Assembly (NCBI GenBank): GCA_022925895.1
Contig: JAKSYS010000520.1
Coordinates: 1-44,601, forward strand
Source: Fragilaria crotonensis
Lineage: Eukaryota > Bacillariophyta > Fragilariophyceae > Fragilariales > Fragilariaceae
Direction of reading: 5' to 3'
DNA: 44,601 nucleotides
In this document: positions 32,003 through 40,737 of the stretch, one piece after another
How positions within the stretch are numbered: position 1 is the stretch's first letter
How the letters are laid out: the number at the start of each line of letters is the position of its first letter
Made by a program: the position numbers and the translations under genes
The notes under the pieces: generated by a model
Seen by the model: only the letters and a program-made list of their open reading frames with translations
What the model was told of the DNA's origin: nothing
The model's database searches: none

Positions 32003-32900
32003 TGACAGACTTCCAGTATCGCCCTACATATTTTTACATCTATCCCGATCCCTAACTGTCGCCCGTGTGCACAGTAAAACGTTACATCCGTGCTCCAGTA
32101 ACCAGTGCGACACTGCACGACTGGAATCAAAACTCTCGTCGATTTGAATTTCATGTTCATCTCATCCCATGAGATTGAACACTCATTTTCAAACGAGACT
32201 CAACGCCTCGTGTACCGACGACCACACCGCGGCACGAAACGACGTCTCCGAGAAACGAGGAGTGTTCCTCATTGTTCCAAAGGAACACTCCCCATCTATC
32301 AGACCTCTCATCCCTTGCACCTCTCCTCTTCTCACAATTGTCGAAATAATTCATTTTTAGTGCCACTTACCTTTTCTGCACATACTGTGAATATCTGCAC
32401 AATCATGAATGAAATTGACCATGACGAATTTTTACCGCCGGTCGTCAAATTGTCAACCTCACCATACTGTACATATATCAGTAGTCAGTACGACGGTACT
32501 CACTATTACGACAGCACACAACACGGCAATCAGTACAGCAGTACTTTTTGCACATCACTTCCTCTGCCCGGCCATAGTCCGTGCACGTCTGAGTCTATCG
32601 TTACCGTACATAACGATAAACTATTAGACAGTGCCCACTATGACCAAAGCGATATTATTACTAGTCAGTCCCTCGCACATTTATGTAGCGATAGACCGAC
32701 AGATAGTATACGTATCGTTGTCTGTAGCGGTAGACAGCATTGTATTGCTGTACCGTTTATAGACACACTAAGCAGTAGTCAGTGTCGTACTAGACACTTA
32801 CCTACTGGGGGCGTACCCCGTAACGGTTACGTCCTGGTTCTTAACCCGAACCTTACGCCGACCTGCGCGTCGACAGGTTCCGTTAACCCGAACCATATCA
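32003..32900 (+). repeat. 3' LTR
   Basis: Near-identical to 26,943-27,837, ending catatca before the second GTGAG at 32,901-32,905. An open frame crosses it from 32,105 into flanking DNA (see findings). The LTR hairpin lies at 32,482-32,505. Confidence 0.95.
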
Positions 32901-32905
32901 GTGAG
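32901..32905. repeat. Target-site duplication (right), GTGAG
   Basis: Exact match to 26,938-26,942. Confidence 0.9.
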
Positions 32906-34962
32906 GTCTACTTCGACAGTACTCCGATTTGACAGTAGAAGCAGTAGTAGTACTTTGCAAGGCTGTCGAAAAGATTCGAAAAAGTGAATTAAAATGCATT
33001 TGAAAATTGAGCCAAAAACGAAGATAGGAGAATACGCTGGTTGAGTACTGATTACAGTACATGTACCTCGTTCAGTTCTCAAACCGTACTGCTACGATGT
33101 TACGATGCCAAACAACATTTAGGTGTAGACTCTAGCAGATAGTAATCCCAGCGTGTTCAACCGACGGGTGAATAGTTCGTGGCAATCGTGGTTGCGGCCG
33201 TTGTTATTCTCTGGAGCAACTATAATTTACTTGTTTGCTTCGAACTCTCTTCATACAGCTGCGACTTCTGCACATTTCAGGTGACATTCTGGGATACATA
33301 GGTCCAGGCACAGACATAGAGACTCGTTCTCCGCCACCAACGATAAGTCTAATCATACGATCGTTGCGACTTCGCTAACGCTGACGTTGAAACATCCGCC
33401 TAGTATATGTCACAAGCATCCGCACCACCAAAAGCGACATCAAAACATGCCTCATGCCGTAATCACAAAGAACTGAAGGAGAGACGAGAATAGACAATAG
33501 ACTTTACTTGATCAGCTAGTTCTAGTGCTCAAGGGGAAATAAAGGACCAAATTTGGAATAGGGGTGCTCTCTAGACTCGTAATGACGTAATACCTGGTAG
33601 GACCTGGCATACGGAATGCTCTGCGTAAATTGTGCTAGCAATCTTGTAGTGTACTACTATTTGGTAGCATTAACTTCTTAGTGGTACATGTAGCGTAGAC
33701 CGAGCATGATGCCCTCTGCCAATACTGCATTCAGAGAGCTACTCAGTACTACCGGTAGTACAAGTAATCAGACTGAGAGAAGGCATGTACTTTTATGTAG
33801 GACATGGCACAAGTTACAAGAACATACAACTACAAGTACCAGGGAGTAAGAGCATCTTGTGGTCCCAAGTCCCAAGTCCCTCCCTGGGTACTGGTACCAG
33901 CCATTTACTTTTGCTGGTACCAGTAGTCAGTACTAAAGAACTCCTACCGGTAGTAGTTCCCCACTGCCTTTACCGATACAAGAATACTACTACTGTCGTA
34001 CCAGGAAAGGTGATATGCAGTAGTCGTATCATACAGTGCAGAAACAGTGCACTACATCTGTTATCCTACTCCTTTTTAAATTTGCTTGGTGCGTGTGTGC
34101 GTGTGTGTGTGTGTGTGTCTGTTACGGAGTATGACCACTCTGGGGTACTGTTGCACTGTTACGTGGAGTACATGTACTACAGGTCTACAGTACATAAATC
34201 GACAGTAATTTATGTTGAAACGACAGTGTCTTACCTTACTGTAGTAATGTACTGTACGTATTCAAAGTTACTGGATGGAATAGTCATATGAATTCGTCTT
34301 GTTAACAGGTTGCTTCACAGATGCTACTGTAAAACATACCGTGCGATGAACTGCAATACTGGGGCGGATGACCACAACATTGGGGGTACTGTACTGTGTA
34401 CTTTTCGTCATGTAGTAGCTTCCGCCGTTTGTAGTTGGTACCAGGGTACTGCATACTGTAGAACAAAAAATGTATGCTACTGTAAATGGTGTGTTCCTAC
34501 GTTCCTACGGAGTATTGACAAGTTTGGGGTTTGGGGTACTGTACTGCGCGTCCTCTATCCTGCATCCTGTGGTATGTATCATACTACTCCGATCAGTTGT
34601 GAGGAACCCACTAGTATTAGTTATTAGTGGTCCAAAAGAATCTGGAGGACGCAACAACTGTAGTCGTAGACTGTAGACACACGATATGCTGTTGGACAGG
34701 GCCATAGAAACCCTAGACTGCTAGGCCTTGATGTGCGCACACGTTCTCTGTGGCATCACTTTTGCATTTCAACTCGTCGTATATAATAACACTATTGCGT
34801 ATTGTAGTTGTTATTGGTAGTTGTTCTCTACTAGCATGTAAACTTTCTTGTTTTGCCCTGCAGTACGAGATTTCCGATCCGTTGTCCCATGACAGCCAGC
34901 AACGTTGGTCACTCGTAAGCTGCAGAATCCAGCAGCTCGAAGATGGGCAAATCCGGGTCGTT
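32906..34962. other. GTAC-rich spacer downstream of fabF
   Basis: About 2 kb with no supportable gene. From about 33,590 to 34,600 it is crowded with gtac, agtact and ggtacc words, some forming short palindromes (actggtaccag). Random frames of up to 168 codons cross it, but their composition is dominated by the repeats (Y, V, S, T). A GT microsatellite lies at 34,091-34,118. Confidence 0.55.
34091..34118. repeat. (GT)n microsatellite
   Basis: About 14 dinucleotide units, with GC interruptions at the left end. Confidence 0.85.
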
Positions 34963-36566
34963 TTACTCTTCGTACTTGTCAAAGACCAAGGCACAGTTGG
35001 TTCCACCAAATCCAAAACTGTTAGACATGGCACGTTTGAATGGTCCATCCTTCCTTTTGGTCAAAATGTTCATCCCCTCAGCTTCATCAACAAGTTCCTT
35101 AATGTTTGCCGATTCCGCCATGAAATCATTGTCCATCATGAGGATGGTGTAAATGGCTTCGTGGACGCCAGCAGCTCCCAAGGCATGTCCCGAGAGGGAC
35201 TTGGTCGAACCAACTTGCGGTTGGTATCCCTTCTCCGTGAACAAGTTCTTGATAGCACCGAGTTCCATGATATCTCCAACTGGCGTGGATGTTCCGTGCG
35301 TGTTGATGTACTCGACTGGTTTCTCACCTCCAATTCGGTCGGCTTCTTCCATTGCGATCTGCATGCATCGCTGCCCTCCGACACCGGAGGGTGCGACCAT
35401 GTCGTAGCCATCTGAGTTGGCGCCGTATCCGACCAATTCGGCGTAAATTTTGGCTCCGCGGGATTTGGCGTGTTCCATTTCTTCCAAAACGATGATGCCA
35501 CCGCCCCCGGCAATGACGAATCCGTCGCGAGTCTTGTCAAAAGGACGGGAGGCGGTCTGGGGGGTGTCGTTATATTCGGTGGAGAGAGCTCCCATGCAGT
35601 CGAACATACTGGTGAATTCCCAGCTGCAGTTTTCGCCTGAGTTGCAGCAGTAGTAGTAATGTTGTTTGGTGAGCTAACATCTTTACACGGTGCCGAGCAA
35701 GCGTCCCAACACAAAACATGAAAAAACGTACCTGCTCCACAAAACGCAATGTCACTCTTGCCCAACTGAATCTGCTCAAATCCAGTTCCAATGCAATGAG
35801 CTCCAGTACTGCATGCACTTGAAATACTGAAGGACGGTCCCTGCAACTTAAATGCCGTCGCCAAGACCGCACTGCATGTGGATCCCATGCTACGAGTAAC
35901 TCGGAAGGGTCCGACCTTGTTTTTCCATCGCTTGCCTGCATTCTGAACAGCATCTACCGTTTCCACTATGTCTGGAATGGATGTACCCCCCTGTCCAATG
36001 ATCCCCGCCACGCGTGGATTCTCTTGGTACATTTCTGGTGTCAATCCCGAGTCCTGCACGGCTCGTTCCATGGCCACATAGGCGTATTTGGCGTTGTTTC
36101 CGCAGAATCGAAGGGAGGATTTTGGAATAAGCTCCTTGAAATCTTCGTCCGTGAGGGCCGGGATGCCCCGCACTTGGGACTTGATTCCCAATTCTTGACA
36201 TTCTTCGGAAAAGGTGAGTCCTGATTTGCATTCGTGGAGGGACGTCTTGACTTCTTCGAGTGTATTTCCGAGGCAGGAGACGATTCCCATGCCGGTGACT
36301 ACAACGCGCTTCAAGCCGGCAACGGCCATGTGGAGTTCTGTAGACGAAGATGGGGAGGCTGTGGATGACATTGTTTTGGATTTGGAATGTTGTGCTACTT
36401 AATGTGTTAGGGAATGTGAGTGCCAATGCGTGCGGGAGTGTGAATGAAATGATGGATTTCGAAAAGGAGACGTACCTGGAATGGTGGGGAGTCTTCCAAA
36501 GCCATTGACATTAGGTGCAAACGCCGACACAGATGATTGAGTAGCTGCAACCGCTGCAATAAGCAT
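34963..36566 (-). CDS. fabF: Plastid 3-oxoacyl-[ACP] synthase II (KAS II), 3 exons
   Basis: Exons 36566..36476, 36397..35732 and 35636..34963 total 1,431 bp and encode 476 aa. Both introns (78 and 95 bp) have GT..AG ends and phases that join cleanly (Val and Gly codons). Exon 1 encodes a signal peptide [12 protein letters not shown] with a VSAFAP cleavage motif, then a transit region, so the enzyme is plastid-targeted. The mature part starts [12 protein letters not shown] and has the KAS active site: Cys in SSACSTG (about residue 226), His in [11 protein letters not shown] and His in [21 protein letters not shown] and NSFGFGGTN are further hallmarks. It elongates acyl-ACP with malonyl-ACP in type II fatty-acid synthesis. 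An in-frame stop upstream supports the chosen start. The gene is divergent from fabH. Confidence 0.96.
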
Positions 36567-38070
36567 GACAATGGACTTTGTTGTAGGAGTGAACCATCAT
36601 TGTAGTATACGACTGTTGTTGCTTGATGTTGACTTGGATGTTCTTAATTTCGATTGGTTTCGAATCGATTGGAAAGGACTGGATTGGATTGTGAACTGTC
36701 CTAAGGTTGTTCAGATGATGAGTTCGAATACAGGTGGCCTAAGATTTGATTAAATCAAGAAAGATTTAGTCGATCGTTGGATCGGCTTGGTGAATAACAA
36801 GGAGAATGAGAACGTGCGATACGGTAAGGACAGTGGTCTTCAGGGTTCGTCGTCGTCGTTGTTTTGGATGTGGACCTAAACGGTGCGATGGCAACCTGAA
36901 TCTGCGGACTATGAAGAGATCAATCTAGAAGACTTCGGAGCACAAACGTAACACGCAACGAACGAGTAGTTACTAACTGTACTAGAGTAGTAAGCCTACT
37001 GATTACTGATAGCCATCACCAACGAGCAGCTCGTAAACTGTCACCTGTCCCGATCGACATAGCACACGTCACCGACCGAAAGGCAATTCTAGTTTTCTTT
37101 AATGAAAAGGTCAATTGCATATTCCTTCCCGTTCTTATTTTGGTATTCGTCGTTCTTTTCAACGACGACGACATCGCGTTCGTCGTCGTCGGGCCCATGC
37201 AACGCGTACGTGTTCAGCGACAAAATATCTTACCTGAAATCGTGACGTCAATGTGGGAAAGATATGAATTTCTGCAGTACAAAACACGATTATGCATCCG
37301 TAGTTTCTCGTATTGTTACGTACGTGGTACTTGTACTTCCTACCGGAGTGCGGGGCTCTGAGATGACAACATCCCAGCTATCATACATAGCAACCGGTAG
37401 AGTACGAGTTGGTGAAGCCCATCCATGCACATACAATTACAAGAACCTGGTACAGTAGTACCTGGTATGCAGAGAAGTATGTCATACTACCTACTTGTAC
37501 CTTGTACCCTATCATGCTATTCTATAGGCCATAGCGAATAACGTCTTATGCGTGACATACGATTATACGATTCGTATGCATCGTGTGCGTCGTTGTATGA
37601 CATGCAAGGCACTGGAGTGCGACGTAACCAAAAGGACGACGACAGGCGTGATGGCACTGATGGATTCCTGACACCCAACACCCAACCCCTACATGCTTCG
37701 ACAACCCACCGATTGATGGGTGGATGTAGTCCTTGCTGTCGTTTGACTGTATGGTCAATGTTCAGTGGGCGTACAGCCTGTATGCATACTGTGTATTAGG
37801 TAGACCTACGTATTCAGATTCTCAAGCACTCTTGCAGAAATGAAAAATATGATAGCAGCATTGTGCACGAGTACCAAGTAGCAGTCCTCTACTGCTACAT
37901 GTACAGGTACTATTACCAGACTGCCAGCCACCATTCCCCCACCCACTTGAAGATCTGAACACATCACGTATCACCAAAAACGGAAGACATGGACGATGCC
38001 ACAAAATTTGAACATCGTTTCTCGTCATCCGGTGCTTCAGCATAGTATTGACCTCTCCAAGCATAGCAAA
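36567..38070. other. Divergent intergenic region fabF / fabH
   Basis: About 1.5 kb between two head-to-head fatty-acid synthase genes. The fabF-proximal 400 bp is rich in ga/tt words. gtac words cluster at 37,315-37,510. A gacgacgac...tcgtcgtcg inverted stretch lies at about 37,160-37,187. No gene is supported, and both promoters must lie here. Confidence 0.5.
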
Positions 38071-39367
38071 ATGACTCTCAAAATGATGTTTTCCTCACTA
38101 CTCACACTAGCAATACTCAGTGCAAGTCGCCTGTGCTGTCAATGCACCACTCATGCTTTCACTCCTTTGATTAGTCGACGTCATGGCCGTCACCACAGAC
38201 TACAACACGAGCATCGCCAGCCGCAACAGCCACAAAAGAAATCGCAAAAACGCCAAGATTCCATCCTCGCAACAACTGGTCTTCATATGGCCAAATCTGG
38301 ATCACTCGGATGTCGTCCCATCGGCATTGGGTCGGCCACACCCTCCACAGTTGTCACCAACGTTGACCTCGAAGCCGTCGTGGAAACGTCCGACGAGTGG
38401 ATTTCCTCTCGCACTGGCATTTCGCGTCGTCATCTGCTGCTCGAACACGAACGCTTGTCGGACTTGGCCATTCGCGCCGGTCGCTCTGCCCTTGATATGG
38501 CGAAAATCGACCCAACCCAGATCGATTTGGTCGTCTGTGCCACGTCCACACCCGACGATCTATTTGAGATGCCGCCGCCGTGGCGGCGGCGTTGGGTAAG
38601 GACGCCATGGCATTCGATGTTACGGCAGCGTGTAGTGGATTCTTATTTGGGATTGTCACGGCAGGACAGTTTTGAGTCATCCGAATGGGAGTGTCAAGAA
38701 TGCTCGTGATTGGTGCGGATGCCCTCAGTCGGTGGGTGGATTGGGATGATCGTAATTCGTGTATCTTGTTTGGTGATGGAGCCGGTGCCATGGTACTCAC
38801 GCAAGACTTGGAAACGTCGGGAGTGTTGGGGTATGCAGCGCATTCCAATGGAGAAGGACACGAGGATTTGACCTGTCGTGAGTTTTCAGACGCACACAAC
38901 ATGCCTGCTTGTTTTCCTCCTCACTAAAACTCACACCCAAACTACATAACAGTTACTGCGGAAGTCCTCGTTTGGTTGCCACTCCTGGAGACGGAACGGT
39001 GTTGAGTACTGGTTCCTACGCTCCGGTTGCCATGAATGGACGCGAAGTATACAAGTTTGCCACGCGCGAGGTTCCCAAGGTGCTATTGAATCCTCGATGC
39101 AGCCGGCATGACGGTGGACGATGTCGATTGGCTCTTGCTGCATCAGGCCAACATTCGCATCATGGAAGCTGTTGCCACCCGGTTGGGTATTCCCATGGAA
39201 AAGGTTATTGCCAATTTGGGTGACTACGGTAACACCAGTGCGGCTTCCATTCCGCTGGCTCTGGACGAAGCGGTGAGGTCCGTAAGGTCAAGCCAGGAGA
39301 TGTCATTGCCTGTGCTGGATTTGGAGCTGGACTGTCGTGGGGTGCTTCCATTTTGAAGTGGGGATAA
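38071..39367 (+). pseudogene. fabH: Plastid 3-oxoacyl-[ACP] synthase III (KAS III), frame broken by single-base losses
   Basis: The product reads in order as a full KAS III: signal peptide MTLKMMFSSLLTLAILSAS with THAFTP cleavage motif, GCRPIGIGSATP, ETSDEWISSRTGI, Cys in [31 protein letters not shown], His in LLHQANIRI and Asn in [10 protein letters not shown], ending GASILKWG. A 75-bp GTGAGT..CAG intron lies at 38,878-38,952. KAS III starts fatty-acid synthesis by condensing acetyl-CoA with malonyl-ACP. The frame is broken at about 38,575, 38,650-38,690, the intron junction, 39,090 and 39,285. Most breaks are explained by one base missing from a run, yet all catalytic residues survive. It is either a recent pseudogene or an intact gene with assembly errors; the latter is favoured. 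The ATG at 38,071 is preferred over 37,996 because it gives the signal peptide directly. Confidence 0.85.
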
Positions 39368-39587
39368 GCAGTGAAAAGGATTGGCAGAAATGAAATGAAC
39401 CAGTTGGAGCGCAATTTGTCATGAAAATGTTTTTCATTCACTGTTCACCTGATACACCTGTGCGATACCTTTGGAATCCTCAGTCCTTTACTCGGAGTAA
39501 TAACGTAAAGGAGACTAAATGCTACTTCTGTCTATATCGACTACCCAGTGTAGTACATGACGCCCATGAACGAAGACGGTATCCGAT

Positions 39588-40466
39588 TGTTAAACATTCC
39601 GTATCGCCCTACATATTTTCTATTATCCCTATCCCAAACTGTCGCTCATGCACAGTAAAACATTACATCCGTGCTCAGTAACCAGTGCGACACTGCACGA
39701 CTGGAATCAAAACTCACGTCGATTCAAATCATGTTCATCTCGTTCTCGAGTTTGTACATTGATTTTCAAACGACGCTCAACGCCTCGTTTACGAAAAACA
39801 ACGCAGCCGTACGCTGCCGACCGTGATTGATATGAGGTGTTCCTGATTGTTCCAAGAACACTCCCCTTCAATCAGACCTCTCATTTCAGTCGCCCTTCAT
39901 TTCTTACAATTGTCAATTTTCATATTTTAGTGTCACTCACCTTTTTACTTACTGCATATTTTCGCACGATGATGATGATCGACCATGACGCGTTTTACCC
40001 GCCGTCGTCATGACATCATACATACCGTGCTGTACAAATATACGTAGTGAGTACGACGGTACTCACTACAACAATAACGACAACACAACACAACACGGCG
40101 ACCGGTACAACAGTACCTTTCGCACATTCCTCTGCCCGTCGATAGTACGCGCGTCTGAGTTTACCGTTACTGTACATAACGATAAACTAATAGACAGTGC
40201 CCACTATACGACACGCGATATTTATACTAGTCAGTCTCTCGCACATACGTGTAGCGATAGAACGACAGATAGTACATGTATCGTTATCTGTAGCGGTAGA
40301 CAGCACTGCGTAGCTGTACCGTTTATAGATGAACTGAGCAGTAGTCAGTGTCGTACTAGACACTTACCTACTGGGGGCGTACCCCGTAACGGTTACGTCC
40401 TGGTTCTTAACCCGAACCCTATGCCGACCTGCGCGTCGCTAGGTTCCGTTAACCCGAACCATATCA
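39588..40466 (+). repeat. 5' LTR of second element
   Basis: Begins tgttaaacattccgtatcgccc and ends aaccatatca. Its last 130 bp is nearly identical to the other LTRs, while the first 400 bp is clearly diverged, so it belongs to a sister subfamily. Confidence 0.85.
40044..40069 (+). promoter_or_regulatory. Perfect LTR hairpin (copy 3)
   Basis: An 11-bp perfect stem, gtagtgagtac and its complement, around a gacg loop. It is the perfect version of the structure at 27,421 and 32,482. Confidence 0.65.
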
Positions 40467-40480
40467 TGGTTGCTCGCCAG
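40467..40480 (+). other. Candidate primer-binding site (second element)
   Basis: tggttgctcgccag immediately after the LTR, identical to 27,838-27,851, while the bases beyond it differ between the elements. Confidence 0.55.
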
Positions 40481-40545
40481 ACCCCCGTCCTGGCCCATAT
40501 CCTGACCGGTCGCCGGGTTCCCTCCCCGGAAACTCCGACCTGTCT

Positions 40546-40581
40546 CAATTTAAATCTGGTGCCTAGCACCGATTTAAATTG
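40546..40581 (+). promoter_or_regulatory. Leader hairpin (second element), perfect
   Basis: caatttaaatc and ggtgc pair with gcacc and gatttaaattg around a cta loop, with a single bulged T. It has the same position and loop as 27,905-27,940. Confidence 0.65.
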
Positions 40582-40737
40582 CTCTAACCCTGTTCTTTTT
40601 CATTCCAGCCCTCACCCAATACCAGCAGTACATGTCCCTACTGCTGGGAGAAAAAATTCTCATTCCTTGCGCTCACTTTTTTTGCAAAACTGTTCTCACC
40701 CAACTAACACTTCATCCTCAACTTTGCAACACTCACC

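Larger units (their letters stand above)
26943..32900 (+). mobile_element. Complete non-autonomous LTR retrotransposon (gag-like, no pol), 5,958 bp
   Basis: The element has TG..CA LTRs of 895 and 898 bp, a 5-bp GTGAG target duplication, a candidate primer-binding site directly after the 5' LTR and a purine tract directly before the 3' LTR. The 4.2-kb interior holds a broken N-terminal ORF, a retrotransposon capsid-like region and a CCHC zinc knuckle, then about 230 noncoding bases. No protease, integrase, reverse transcriptase or RNase H motif is present. By eye the two LTRs differ at roughly 15 positions, several being homopolymer length differences, so the insertion is fairly young. It must borrow pol from another element. 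The gag layout suggests Ty1/copia-like or Ty3-like kinship, which cannot be settled without pol. Confidence 0.9.

Noticed and set aside
33785-34291. 168-codon plus-strand frame
   Set aside because: Composition is driven by gtac and gt repeats (long Y, V, S and T runs), with no domain and no neighbouring support.
35136-35731. Continuation of the fabF frame ([20 protein letters not shown]...)
   Set aside because: This is read-through of the second intron; splicing 35,732 to 35,636 restores the conserved KAS II sequence in the other frame.
35890-36426. 178-codon minus-strand frame overlapping fabF
   Set aside because: It is an alternative frame of fabF exon 2 and intron 1 with no domain signal.
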